Source of the DNA: Monodelphis domestica
Taxonomy: Eukaryota > Chordata > Mammalia > Didelphimorphia > Didelphidae
Assembly: GCF_027887165.1 (NCBI RefSeq)
Contig: NC_077229.1
Location: forward strand, 344,329,380-344,393,379
DNA: 64,000 nt
Direction: 5' to 3'
Under the pieces are notes generated by a model. It had not been told where the DNA came from. It made no database searches and worked only from the letters and a program-made list of their open reading frames with translations. Below, piece by piece: positions 31,701-46,400 of this stretch (within the stretch, counting starts at the first letter, position 1; each line of letters begins with the position of its first letter). The position numbers and the translations under genes were made by a program.

Positions 31701-34700
31701 TTAAAAAAAAAAAAGCAAGGCCCAGAGAGGATCCATAACTTGTCAAATATCACATAACTATTTAGTAGCAGAACTTGAACATAGAATCCCAGTTTTTTAA
31801 TCCAGTATGCTTTACACTGCACCGTACAACTTTACTTGCCTACATGGCATATATATTCTGTGGTGTATGAAACACTTTTTTATTGTTCTTCAGGTGTTTC
31901 ATTTAAATGTACTTTACTTTCCCTAAGTAGATGCTCCTGGACTCTCCATAGAATCCATGGCTATGCATGAAAAAGTTCCCAGCAAATTCTTCCTGAATGA
32001 ATAATATATCAATGATCAGTATATAGTATGAATATTTGTCTATGTATATATACATATATGTGGTGTGAATGAATCACATGTAGTACACATGCTTATGAAT
32101 AGATTGCAATAGCTTTACCTGTTCTATTTGATCTGTGTCTTTTGGAAGAAGTACAATCATGCTTAGGTTTCCACTAGCATATGGGAGTTCAAGGACTTGC
32201 ATCTGAGGTTCCTTTATGAGAGCCACTTTAAATGTTCCTATCTGATGCATCATCTGCACAGGTACACTCCGACCCTATTGGAGGTAGGAAAAAGAAGAGC
32301 ATAAAATATTCTGTGGCATATGAAACATAAACATGCATAGGAAAAAGCCCACATATCTTCATGTTGGTGCAGTCTATGGCCGCCATATATACTTTCTAGA
32401 CATTGAAATAGTCTATACCCAACATCTTAGATGGACAATACTGCAGATGGACAGAGATTAAATATGTGGTATAAAACAGATCAAAGTGCACTTAGAAATT
32501 ATCCAGTGCTTTTAACAATTCCAAGCTGCTCTGTGATGCAAAACTATTTACATTCTTCCAATGATGCTACAGCACTATAAATCAAAACTGTAGGTAATCT
32601 AAGGAAAAGTGGAAAGATTGCATAGTGAACATAAAGAGTTTATAATCCAGTACTTAGCACAGTACCTGGCACATAGTAGCTGCTTAATAAATGCTTCCTG
32701 ACTCCACTTATCTGGCAGTGTATTCTTAGTGAAGACTTGTACAGAAGAAATTATATACTCTAAAACACATAATCCAGAAAATGTTTGATCATAAAAGAGG
32801 TAGGCTGGTCACCTAGCAAAAATAAGTGATAACATAGGTGACACAAGTGATGTACTGGAAAGTATTGAGTTTCTTGGCCAAATCCTCTCCAGAGTACATG
32901 GGGGAATATATAGTATAAATGGACTAGAAAAGTAAGGAAGAGCCAGATTATAAAGGACCTTAAGCAATAAGCAGAAGATTCTATATTTGATCCTGTGAGT
33001 GATAAGGAAGCACTAGAGTTTTTGGAGGAGGAGAAAGATATGGCCATAGCCATTCTCTAGAAAAGTCATTTTAACTCCTCTGTGGAGGTTGAACAGGAGT
33101 GAGAAGAATCTTGTGTTGGAGAGACCAAGCAGCTGGCAATGTCAACTGTCCACTTATGAGGTGATACAGGACTTCCCACAGTTGTGGTAGTGTCAGAAGA
33201 GAAGATAAAGTGCCTGTGAGAAATCTACAAAGGTAAAATCAATAGGTCTTTGTAATCAATAGGATAGGGGAGTGAGAAAGAGTGAGGAGCTGATGGTGAC
33301 ACCTAGGTCACCCAAGGAAATTTGGAAAGGGTGAGGGTTTAGGAGAAAAGATAATGATGGATTCAGCTTGGGACATATTGAGTTTAAAATGTCTATGGGC
33401 CATCCAGCTCAATACATCCAATAGATTTTTGGAGATGCAAAACTGATGCAGAGAAGGTAGGGTTATATCATTAGATTTAAGAATCACCAGAGGAGTTGAT
33501 AATTGAATCTATGTGAGCTGATGAGATCACCAACTGAAAGACTATAGAGGGAAAGAGAGGAGGCCTCATGAGAGAGCCCTAGAAAATACTTATGATTAGT
33601 GGTCATGACTTGGATAAAAAAAAGTTTCCGTGGCTGAAAAGTAGCAGTCAGATAGGTAGGAGAACTAGGAAAGAATAGTATCAACTAATTGAAAATAGCA
33701 AAAATTTAGAGAGAAGGAGAAAAGGGAGATCAGTTATGTCAAAGGTTACAGAGAATTCAAGAAGGATGAAGACTGAAAAAGATTATTAGTAACTTTGGAG
33801 AAAGTAGTTTACATTGAATGAATGAGTTTGGAAAAGTGACTATAAGTTTATGAAGAAAGAGAAGAAAGGAAATAGAGGTACCTGTCATAAGTGGCTTTCT
33901 CAAGGAATTTAGCTTCAAAACAAAAAAGAGATGTGGTATGATACCTAGTAGGGATGGATGGACCAAAATGAGCATTTTATGGGGGAGATGTGAGCGCATT
34001 TATAGGCAGTAGGGAAGCAACCAGTAAATAGGGAAAGATTGAAGATAAGTGACAAATTGGGGATAATAGAGGGAGCAATTTTCTTGAGAAGATAGAACAG
34101 AATGGAATCATTTGTTCACAAAAAAAGGGTTTACATTGGCAAGGAGGAAGACCACTTATTCATATAAGATAAATATTTAGGATGAAAGATGTCAAAAGCA
34201 TCTGGGTGGTGTGAGAAAAGGAAGAGAAGAGAAGGAGAAACTCTCAACAATGAGCAACTTTTAGGGAAAATAATGAAAATTTCAAGGATATCAGAAATAA
34301 TTTGTCACATAAATGAGCCTATCTGAACACAGACCAAGTTTTGCTTGAACCCTTTCTAGATTGTACACATAGGATAGCTGTATTCTCCAAATAAATACTA
34401 AAGAACATAAAAAGGAGGTACCTACCTCTCTTAGCTTAAAGGGCATTTGAATCGTCTGCTCTTCCTGAAATTTACTCTGCCACTGTCCTTTAAAGTAGAT
34501 AGCATTCACCAGGACCATGATGGAAGAAGTGTCAATTGTTCCTTTACTAAACAGGTTCTTGACTTTTCCTTGTAAAATAGAGGAAAGCAAAACAAGAAAA
34601 TGGCACTGTTTGCTTTTGCTGATTGCACAATGAGGTTTGGGAGAGTGGATCTTATACAAGAGAATTATATCTTACTTTTCACATTGATAATCAGACTGAA

Positions 34701-37700
34701 GTGCCAAAGTTTTTTTTTCCTTGTACATTCATCTATCACTTCACCTTGGTTTTTCCCATCAAATTAGAATCCATTCCAAAAATTAAAAGAGCCTCATTGT
34801 TCCTAGTCAGAACAGAAGAGCTTCTGGGAGGAGCTGGTATCTTTCTGCTTCGATGAAATAATTGCTATGGTTATTTATGGGCAATGACTTCTCATACAAT
34901 AATACCACTTGTTTGGAAATGTTTCCAATAACTCTCTCTGACATTCTTTTCATGTTTATTAGTTTGAAGTTCTAATTTTCACATTGTCTAATACTAGCAT
35001 GACTGATATAAAATGTGCCCACATTTTAAGCAAACTTGTTAGAGAAGGGGGCAGCTAGGTGGCTCAGTGGATTAAGAGCAAGGCCCAGAGATGGGAAGTC
35101 CTGGGTTCATTTTTAGCCTCAGACACTTCATAGCAAGTCACTTGACCCCCATTGCCTAACCCTAAGTGTTCTTCTGCCTTCGAACCAGTACTTAGTATTG
35201 ATTCAAAGACAGAAGGTAAAGATTTAAATAAAACTTCTAGAGAAAAAAAGAAAAGAAAAAAGATGAACTAGAAAGTAGCTATCCACATTGCAAATGAAAT
35301 TTGCAAGAAGATTCATTAGAATAACAAGGGTTTTAATGGATTTAAAATGGGTCAATTTACAAAAATTCAATTTCTGCACAATTCTGCAAACAGGTATTAC
35401 ATAAAGTAAGGCACAGCCATATTTGGTATATAAAATATATGTATATATATATATATGTGTGTAATATGTATATATAAGGTATTTATAGCAATTTTTTACT
35501 AAATAGTAACCAAAGTCCCAGTGAGAAACATCTTACTAAGCACCTAAAGTTGTAACAAAGGCCAAACAGGAAGAATTTTATTAGTAAAGCCAAGTGATCC
35601 CATAATTAAGTGGTATGGTGCAGAAAGCACTGGATCTAGAGTCTAGAAGACCTGAGTTCAAATTCTGCCCCAGAGACTGAATAATTTTGTGCTGATAGGC
35701 AAGTTGTCTTACCTGTCAGATTCATTTTCTTCATCTATAAAATGAGAGTACTAAAAGCATAAGTATCACATGGTTCTTGTGAAAATCAAATGAGATATAT
35801 AAAGTGCTTTGAAATCCTCAGTTATATATACTAGCTGTTTAATAATAATAATAATATTCATCATTTCTAGGTGAATATTCTTAAATCCATCCAAAAATCA
35901 ATAAAAATGTATTATGCTTCCTATTCATATCCAGTAGAGTGCTAGGTATTGTTCAGAGACACAAAGAGGAAGACATAGTACCTGCTTCCATAAAAATTAG
36001 TTGATGCTAAAGATATCTCAATGTCCATTTGATTTTATTTATGTAGGGTCAAAGCTTTATGGAAAAGATCCTGACATCTTTACCTTAAACAACATCCACC
36101 ATTGATCAACTGCCATCAATGGACCCAAGTTGAAGAGCCCCAGGAATAGCAACACCTACTTCTATACCAGCTGCCTTGTTTTCAACTTGGTCCCCAAATC
36201 CTTTATGTGGGGGGAGCAACTTCTAAGGAAGAGGTGCCTGGCATCCCACCACCAACACTAATCACTTGCTGCCACCAATTGGCCAGTAATCCTAAAAGCC
36301 CCAGGTATAGCGATGCTCTCAAGACTCCCAGCCCAGCTCCTGCAGAAATCATCCAGCAACACCAGCTTTGCAGAGATGTGACCTGGCAACTTTCCTCTAT
36401 AGTTACTACTGCTCCTGCCTCCAGGGAAGCCCCAGTTCCTGAAGATCCAAAAGGAAAAAGTTCTCATCGCCAAAAACCTTGGCACTATAAAAATGGTTCC
36501 ATCTCAGAAATGAAGATTTCTCTTATGGATAAAAATGACATGAATGAAGATGCATTATCCTTCGATTTACCATTCTACTCTAAGGATTATGAGACCTTGC
36601 AGTCTACCCTGCAACATCCCATATGTGTTCTCTTGTATTGGAATGTGAACTTCAGGGAACAGGCACTGTTTTGCTTTCCAATATGTATCCCTAGCCCTTA
36701 GCATAGTGTTGGGCATATAGTAAACACTTGATAATACTTTTTAATTTCTTCATTCATTCATTTTACAGTTTGATATTCATCCATACTGATTGAAACTTTT
36801 ATATTTAATGAACTTAATTCTCCTTACTTATTGGGGAAGGACAAGCATTTAATTATCTACTGTGGGCCAGAGACTGTGCCAAACATTTAACAAATATTTG
36901 ATCCTCAAAATAACTGTGAGATGTAGGTATATTATGATACTCATTTGCAATTAAGGAAAATGAGGTAGAGGCTAAGTGTTTTGTCCAGTGTTGCTAAATT
37001 TAAACTCAGGTCTTTCTTACTCCAAGTCTAGCACTCCATCTACTATTCCATGTACCTATTCTCCCTCCCTTGAATTATAAAGCCATCTATTATATCCCCC
37101 ACCCCCAGAATCTTTCATTCTTATTACCTAGAACTCCAAACAAAGGAAAGGGAAATTTAACTCTGTTATTAAGAGTCACATGCTGATTAAATAATCAGGA
37201 GAAGAGACCTCAATGTGGGCAGAAAGAGAATTCATAAAGACCTACAAAGAGTTTGCTTTAGAAAACAAGGCACAAAGGGCAACTAGGTGGTTCAGTGGTC
37301 AGAGTGCCAGGCTGGGAGTTGGGAGGACCAGGCTTCAAATCTGGTCTCAGATACTTCCTAGCTATGTGACCTTTGGGCAAAAAGAAAAGAAAACAATAGA
37401 CAGATGTGTTCTTAGGTACAGAAAGTATAGTCTAAGCCATAAGAGCAATCCTAGGGCATGAATTCCTAAGAAAGGTAAAAGAAGAAAAAGAAGGGAATAG
37501 CAGTTAAGTCCCTAAAATCCATGAGTCATTTGGTATAATAGTTTAAGATATAAGAACAACCCCAGAACACCCAGGTACAAGCTCCTAGGCTCATACATTT
37601 AGAGTTAGAAGGGACTTTAAGGATTTAATATAACCGATTCACTCTAGAAATGAGGAAACTGAGGCCTAGAGAAGGGAAATATCAGATAGAAATTTGCAGA

Positions 37701-40700
37701 GACTGAACTCAATCCCAGAACCTCTGACTTTGAATCTAGTCACCTCATCATTCCACCATATTACCTCACCTTTCAGAGAATGAGTCTAATGAGAGGTCAT
37801 GATCTCCCACCTAGACCCCTATAAGGTTTAAAAAAAAAAAACATAGTATTTTTTCTTTTAGGGTTTAGAGAAGAATACATATTAATCGTTTATCTTTAAA
37901 TTTTGTAAAATTCCATGCTCTAACTTAATTCTAAACAAATATTCAGTCCAATTCTCCAAAAGAAGGAGCAGTGGGAGAGAAAGTATAAAGGAAAAGGAAA
38001 GGAAAAGATAATACAGTATTGAATAGAAGGAGAACAATAATAGGAGGCAAATGTAAAAAGATGACCTTCCTTCATCTAGTAAAGATTTATAGCTAGTGCC
38101 TTCTTGAGATTAGGGAGGGTGGGTTGAAGTATAGCCAAGCTTCTTAATCATATTATTCTTTGGTTCATTTCCAAACATATTGTTGATGGCAAACTTGTGT
38201 CAAGATTTTGGACATTTGTAACTTAACAAAAAATTATAAAACTTGAGACCTGCAAGAGACATACATATGCTAAGCAGGAGTTATTTAGAAGTAGGGATGT
38301 TTTAAATACATATTTGGAGGATATATATTATACATATATATACATAAATCTCATAGAAATAATGTGAAGAAATAGTATGGCATAGCAGTCAAAGTACTGG
38401 ACTTGGAATGAGGAAGATCTAGATTCAAATTCTTCCTCTGACACATTACTAATTTTATCCTTAAACAAGTCATTTAACATCTATGTCCTTCAAACTACTT
38501 CCTAGGGTTTATCTCTTAATTCATAAAGATATTCCACTCTATATTAGTGAAAGAGGAGTCCCCATACCTAGAGTTCCCAAACTTGAAAAATCACTGACCC
38601 TGCATGAGTTTAAATAGAGTAATATGACTAGAGAGATACAATAATATTGCAAGATCCTGACCTGTGTCTTGGTAATGGGAATGGTATTATTCCCATTCCC
38701 AAGGTCTTTGGGAGCAGACCCCATTTTCATTTAAGACCTGCTTCCATCTGCTGCAACAGACGCTTGTAGTAATTTGTGTAAATAGTAGCAAATGCCATAC
38801 TCATAGTTAAATATTATAACCGAACTCATCATGACTTAGATGTTATGCAATTTTATATGTAGCTCTGGAACGATGATGGTTCATGAAATTATTGACTTGT
38901 AGGTTTAAAGTTAGAAAGGAACTTCAGGGACATCTAACATCTAAAACAGCCCTCTCAGTTTATAGATGAAGAGACTAAGTAAGGTTTTTTAGACTATGTG
39001 GTCTTCTAGATTCCACATAATTCATTTGGGGAGCCCCACACTTCAAATCTAGCTTCAGACACTGTGTGACCCTGGGCAAGTCACTGAACACTGTCTGTCT
39101 TAGTTTTCTCATTTGCAAAATGAATTAGAGAATGGCAAATCCTTCCAGTATCTTTGCCAAGTAAATTCCAAGTGGGGTCACAAAGGGGCGAACATGACTG
39201 AAATGACTTAACCACACAAGTAGCATACATCTATCTCTAGAATTGGCAAATCCATCCAGTATATTTGCCAAGTAAATTCCAAGTGGGGTCACAAAGAGGC
39301 GAACATGACTGAAATGACTTAACTACACAAGTAGCATACATCTATCCCTAGAATGAGTTAATTATTTTCTCTTTAGATCACTGGATCCTAGAACTTCCTG
39401 TGCTCAGTTTAAAAGAAAATGTGAACAGAAAGCATAACTGGATGAAGTCTAAGAGATGATGTCATCTAATTCCTTCATTTTACAGGAGGGGAAATTGAGG
39501 CCATGTAGATTAAGTAACTTACTTATTCAAGATCACAGTTAACATAGTTAGGATTAGAAGTCTTGTCAAATTCTAAGCTGCATGACCAACACTCCAGGAT
39601 TTTATGAAATGAATTCTTGTCTGGTTGTGAATTGGACTAGATGGTCTATGAGGTCCCTTCCAAATCTGAAGTGGGGGAATTCTATCCCTTGACTATTACT
39701 CCAGTGGTCTTTCTACTATATTTTTCTAGAAACATCAGGAAAGCAGGTATTTCAGATAAATTTCAAAAGTTATAAGCAGAGAGGTCTGCATCCTACAACT
39801 CTTAGTGCTATAAAGCAGTCCTTGGTGATGGCCATTGGGAAATACCCTTTCAGTATCTAACACAGTTCTGTTTGTCCTGCATTCTCCTTGTCGGGAGTTA
39901 CCAGGGTGCTGACCTCTCTCCTCTTCAGTACCTCTTTCGGGAAGGAAACTTCCCCACATTCCTGACAATGTAGACAGAAACTTGGCAGGCACTATAGTTG
40001 GAACATGATTTGACCTTACCATTTGTTTTACTTTCAACCCAAGCATTAATCGTTTTTCTGGTTTCTTCTGGAGCATGCTCAAAATCTACAGTCTGCAGCT
40101 TAGATTGGTAGAGCTCTTCAGAACAAGTTAAATATTGCTGTAATTTAAAGAACAAATTGACAAAAATCATAAGACAGCCACTGGCACAGCACAGTAAGCC
40201 CCTTAAAAAAAAAACTGCCACAGCTCATACAGAACCAGTATTTTAAGTGTGAGTCTTCCTTGGAGAAAGGGGGGGGGGGGCAGGCAAGAGACTCTAGAGA
40301 TATCTTTTGTTACCTCCTTGGGAATAACATCTAGACCAACCCACGTGGACACACTTCATCTACATGGGCAAAACAGCACATACACCCACATATTCCCCTA
40401 CATGAGGGTCATAAAATGCTTTCTTACTCTTGTGGGCTAGGTATCATAAGTATAATTAATCCCATTTTGCAGATGGGAGACTCTGGCCCAGGGAGGCTGA
40501 GAGATTTCTTTGATTGGAGCTGGTGGCCCTGGCACCCAGTATCCCCAAGTCCTGGGTCAGTGAACTTTCCACAAAACTATGCTGCCTCCCTATTACTCAA
40601 AACAGTTGCAATTTTCAGTGGGTTAAAGCCACTGATTTCTAAACTACTGAGCAGAATCCACTGGGTAGGCAAGCTTTGGGGACAGATTAAAGGGAGGCAA

Positions 40701-43358
40701 AGATTCGCAGCCCCTTGTCTCTTACAGTGCATTCCCAAATACACACCAATGGATTTTCCCAGATGGGAAAACAGGGTTTGTGGAAATAGCAACTTGCCTC
40801 TAGGGTCTGTCTTATGTCCATTCAGATTGTTCTGGGCTAAAAATCAGGGTGGCAAGAGCCAAGTTACATAGCCAACACACAGTAAAAACCCATTTTATGA
40901 TCACACAAGTATAACCTATATCACATTGTTTACTATCTCAGGGAGGACAAGGGGAAAGTGGGGGAGAGGATTTAGAACTCAAAATTTTAGAAAACAAATA
41001 TCAGAATTTGTTTTTATATGTAACAGGGAAAAAATATAATATTATTGGGAAAGCCCATTTTAAAATATAGCATTCACTAAAGCCCTCTCAATCTCAGTTT
41101 ACTCCTCTGTAAAATGGGGAAAATGGCACCTACTTCACATAGTTATGAGGATCAAAGGAAATACATATATGAAAAGCTCTTTGCAAGCTTTGAAGTGCTA
41201 CATCAATGTTAGCTACTATTGTTATTTTCCTTACAAGAAGACTTATCTAAACGAGCTCCCTTCCAATTCCAAATGTTATATGTTTGTGGGTTGATGGGGA
41301 TATGATTTGGGATGTAGACTCTAAACAATCATTTTATTACAAATATCAATAATATGGAAATAGGTCTTGATCAATGACATGTAAAACGCTATGGGAGGAG
41401 GTTTGGGGAAGGGGTGGGAAAGAACATAAATCTTGTAACCATGGGAAAATATTCTAAATTAATTAATTAAAGTTTTCCAAAACTTGGGGAAAAAATAATA
41501 AATGTTATATGCTTGACTCTTGCTAGCTTCCTACAAAGCATTTGCTGCAAGCCAGAGGAGAAACATGGCCAAGATCATGCATAGCCAATCTTCCAGGACT
41601 AAGATCTTACTGGCCCCTGGTGCAGTGCTCTTTTCACTGTTACTCAAGACAATAATATTCTCTATTCCAAAAGAAATGACTTTTAAAGGGGGGAAACAGA
41701 TGCGGTGTTCTGTCTCTACTTTGGGGGAGTTAGACATTTCATACTTTCTTTTTCTAATTTCACTTATTAGTCATCATTATGTTTATCTTTTTGGAGAGGA
41801 TTTCATCAGCATAGAGAACTCTCAGTGATGAAATCCCCTCTACAGATTGGAAACTATTCTGCAATTTATATCTTAGACAGTTGCCAGTGGCACTGAGAGC
41901 AAAGTGACTTTCTCAGAGTTACACAATCAGAATATGTAACAGGCAGGAGCTAAACCCAGGTCTTTCAGACTCCACAATCACCTGTCTACAGTCAGTGCAA
42001 ATCTAATTTTCAACTGGTGGACCTAACAGGAACAACATTATGTGGTTTGTCCAGAACTGAATTGTTAGGTGATTTTTAATACAGAATTTGCTTTAATCTG
42101 AAGAAAATATTAAATACCGTTCCATAATTTAGTCAACAGAAATCAATGATGATAAAAATGCCCAGTGGTTCTGATAGAGGATTCCAAGAATACTGTCTGA
42201 CTTGAATACAGCCATTCTTGATGTACTTACTGGGTGGAATTTGATATTCCTGGTTCCATAGAGCTTGTTGGCGATGCCAAGTGTGGAATTACTGTCCGAC
42301 CGGCTGATCTGAGAGAATAGTGCTGGCAGCTCTAAATGTATCCCTCCAGTTAGACCACACTGAAGCGACATTAAACAAAGAATGGTGTGGTTAAGTTGTT
42401 TGATCCTTAGCCACTGGAGAGTGCTTAGCAAGACAGAAACAAAGCCGTGTTGGTTTATTTCAAACACTCAGGATATTGAAGGATTGAGAAAAAGAGAGTA
42501 CATTTAAAAACAAAAAATATGATTTTCCAAAACTGAGGCACTCAGACAACTCAGAATTACAATTCAGCTTTTTTCTAATTTTGTTCCTGGCAAATCATTT
42601 CACATTTCACTTACCTGCTATAATTCCCTCATTTTTCTCCACATCCTTGAAAACCAATACTAGGTTTGTATTCATTTAATTAAACATTATAAATTTCAAG
42701 TGAACCGAACTTTAAAAAAAAAAGGATAGATCTTGTCTTCCTTCCATGACACTCTAGATAAGCCTGTATTCATGTCTTTGTGAAGCTGTCAAGGTTAACC
42801 ACAGTACATATACCCTTCTTTGTCTTTTTAACCCCTTTCCTTCCTTCTTAGAATCAATACTGTGTATTGGTTCTCAGGTAGAAAAGTGGCAAGGGCAATG
42901 GAAGGTAAGTGACTTGCCTAGGGTCATGCAGCCAGGAAGTATCTGAGGTCAGATATAAAACCAGGACCTCCAGTCTCCAAGACTGGCTCTCTATCTACTG
43001 ATTCATTTAGCTGCCACTCCTTGTATAGCCTTTATATACCCTTGATCCCATCCTCTTTCACCGCCTCCACAAGTTACCTTTATGATCATTCACATTTACT
43101 TTCTTTCCTCTTCAGTGTCTTCTAATCTGACACTCTCTTCATTGCTTACCAACATGTCTAGATTCCTCCCCTCCTGAAGTTTGCCCCAGACACCATTGGT
43201 GGAGACCTCTAGTCAGAGCTAGTACCATACAGGATTGCCTTTCTTGCTGCAGACAACATCATATTGTCCTGCAAATTCTTTCTTCTCTTTTTCTTCTCCT
43301 GGATGAACACCTTCATGCTCACTCCTTCTTTCCCTGTCATGGAAAGTTCCAGACAAAT

Positions 43359-43412
<54 letters not shown>

Positions 43413-46400
43413 ACAAGAATCCTAAGAACTCCTGGTCCTTGCCATCTACCTCAAGGCTGTTTCATTTGTTTCAGGTTTTTTTCAACTCTTCCTGATACCA
43501 TTTAGGGTTTTCTTAGCAGAGACACTGGAGTGGCTTATCATTTCCCTTCTCCAGATAATTTTATGGATGAGGAAACTGAGGCAAACAGGGTTAAGTGACT
43601 TGCCTAGGGTAACATAGCTAGTAATTGTCTGAAGCTAGATTTGGACTCAGGAAGATGAACCTTCCTTATTCTAAGCCCAGTGCTCTATCCAATGTGTCAC
43701 CTAGTCGCCCTTAAGTTCCTGGAGTGGTTTGACATTTCCTTCTCCAATGGACTAAGGCAAGCAGAAGCTAAATGCCTTACGTAGGGTCAAATAGCTAATG
43801 TCTGAGGCCATATTAAAACTTGGGTTTTTCTTGACTCCAGGCCCAGTGCTCTAACCACTGTGCGACCTAGTTGCTTCCTGCAACTGGTCTCTTCTATCTG
43901 TGTTGTCTTCCCAACTTAAAAGTATAAATTTCTTGAGGATAGCAAAGATCTTTTTTTTTAATCTTGCATTTGTTTCACCCACACTTAGCATAGTAACTTC
44001 TTAATAAGTTCTTTTTCATTCATTCATTTTCCCCATCCTTAAAAGTCTTCCAGTCAAACTCATAATCATCTTAAATTATTTTCCTATATCTAGCCTTCCT
44101 TTTGCAGATAAACTGCATTTATACAGCTGCTAATACTTCCTCATTGACCTTTTATTTCTTAGTCCTTTGCTATTTGACTTCTGACCTGACCAATCATGAA
44201 AACTTCTCTCCCCAAAGATATTAGTGATGGCAGGGAGGAGGTAAACAAAGAGCACTGGACTTGGACTCAAGACTTCAATTAGAATCCTGTCTCAGAAATG
44301 TATGACTAAGTCTGTGATCCTTAGTTCTTCAGACCTAAAATAGAAAAAGTTATAGCACCTCCCTGAAAGGCTTATTTGATGCATCAAATGAGATAATGCA
44401 TATGCATTTTGTACACTGTAAAAGTAGTTTCTCTCTTTAAAAAAAAAACAAAAAACCTCTTACCTTCCATCTTGTAATCAATACTAAGTATTGGTTCCCA
44501 GGCAGAAGAGTGACAAAGGCTAGGCAATGGGGGTTAAGTGACTTGCCCAGGGTCACACAGAGTGGAAGCGTCTGGGGCCAGATTTAAACCCAGGACCTCT
44601 CATCTCTAGGTCTGGCTCTCTATTCCTTGAGCCACTAATCTGCCTCAAAATTAGCATCTCTTAACTGCTAAATTCAATTGCCTTTTTTTCTGTTTTCATC
44701 CTTTTTTAACCTCTGGATTGTTTTTGACATTATCAACCCCTTATTCTCGATATTCTCTCCTCCCTCATGAGTCTGCTTTTCCCCATTCTGCTCCTCAGCT
44801 CCCTTTACTGGATGACCATCTATCTTCCTCACTTTGAATGGGTTTTATAGAACATCCTATCCTGAAACTTCTCTTCTCTCTATATAAAGTCTCTTCCTTA
44901 ATAACCTACTGTATCAGCTTCAAGAGGTTCGATGGTTACTTCTATACTCATAACTCCCAAATCTGTATATCCAAACTCAGAATTACTACTGAATAGCAGT
45001 CGTTGGTGGTCATTTTCACCTGGATGTCCCACTGACATTTCAAACTCAACACATTCAAGACAGAACTAATTAGTGCCTATCCTCCAAATCTCCCCGTTTC
45101 TATTGAATAGGGCACTGCCATGTTCCTAGTCACCCATCTGTGTAGTCTTAGGGGCACCTTGGATTTCTTCTCTCCTCATCCCTTTCTATACGTAATAAGT
45201 TGCCAAGACCTATTAACTGTACGTCCACGGTGTCTTTTATGTATGAACTCTTCTTTCTCTTGACAAGGCCACCACTCTAGTTCAGGCCTTCCTCACTTCT
45301 ACCTAGACTATTGCAATAGTCTTCATCAAGCTAATTGGTGAGCAGAATGAGTAAGGCTGCTAATCCTAATTCTGCGTAATTAATATCTCTTCATCCTGGC
45401 ATATTAGGACAGACTTGCTTTTGGGATAGTGATTTTCCTACCTTAGAAGAGTTCTCAAGTCCTGGATGTGATGATCCTTCCACATAACTAAAGTGTAGCA
45501 CCTAAGAAGAGAAAAAGAAATCCATTTCAGGGGAAATTAAGAAAGGATATCCATTATAAGCATCTCTGCCACTGTTTTTGATATGCTCAAGTTTTAGACA
45601 GCAGTAGGTATTGGGCCATAGTTATCTGTCCACAATTACATGGGTGTTACATGGTGTCTTTTGTCATAACACCCTGATTCTAAGCAAGGAACAATCCAAA
45701 CGTATGCAGAGTCATGGAGTGGGGAAGAAAAAAGAACAAAAAAAAGCATGTGCATGCCTAAAGTGGATGGGAGCCTTGGAATACCCTAAAGATCAAGGAT
45801 CCTATCAGATGCATTCTTTGTCCAGCATCTAGTTTATTGGGCAAAGGTCACAGAAAAGGGTAATAATGGGGAATATCAAGTAATAGTGAAATTGAAGCCA
45901 ACTGCTCCCCATCTATTATTGAGAAGTAGATGGGAGACCATTTTTATGAAAGCTATATTCATTGATCACAGAGACTGCTTCATTTTTGTCTCTGTATTCC
46001 CAAAGCCCAGCCCAGAGTCTGGCGTATAATATTAGTAAATCAGTCCTCGTTGATTAATTGATTTATTGATAAGATTTTCTTTTTACTGGTGCTGCTGATC
46101 AATGCAATATTTGGTAAAGGAAGTGAGACGTTTCTGTTAAAATATATCCACATATAAATATATGCATATGTAGCATATTATGATTATATTATGATAATCA
46201 TAATGCATGTGCCCCAGATAGGAATAATGGCTATTTTATTTATTTATTTATTGACAACCCTTACTACAAAGTTATTCATGCATCAACTAATAGATGAGTT
46301 TGTTTACTGATGGTGACTATTCCTTATATCCCCACCCCATCTCATTTCCACCCCATACCCAGATACACAACCCTGAATGTCATAAAAGAAGAATTAGTTT

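Larger units (their letters stand above)
28792..32118 (-). other. SERPINB11 intron 7
   Basis: Carries a SINE (29933-30121) and an LTR (30708-31149). An RTE-like 3' tail may lie at about 29290-29335 (ccttgaaatgaaggacaaac). No extra exon is seen. Confidence 0.7.
34569..40019 (-). other. SERPINB11 intron 5
   Basis: The largest intron (5.45 kb). It holds SINEs, MIR fragments, an open frame of uncertain meaning at 36207-36701, and a tandemly duplicated SINE tail at 39131-39352. Confidence 0.7.
42360..45441 (-). other. SERPINB11 intron 3
   Basis: Rich in SINEs (42826-43016, 43471-43712, 43713-43879, 44455-44647), a (CA)n tract, an L2 tail (43890-44030), a MIR (44250-44430) and an L2 body (44660-45370). 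No additional exon is seen. Confidence 0.7.

Noticed and set aside
40416..40871. 151-codon plus-strand open frame
   Set aside because: It starts in a MIR-like segment and shows no domain, splice context or family similarity.
43209..43416. Cys-Val-rich open frames on the minus strand
   Set aside because: Translations of the (CA)n tract.
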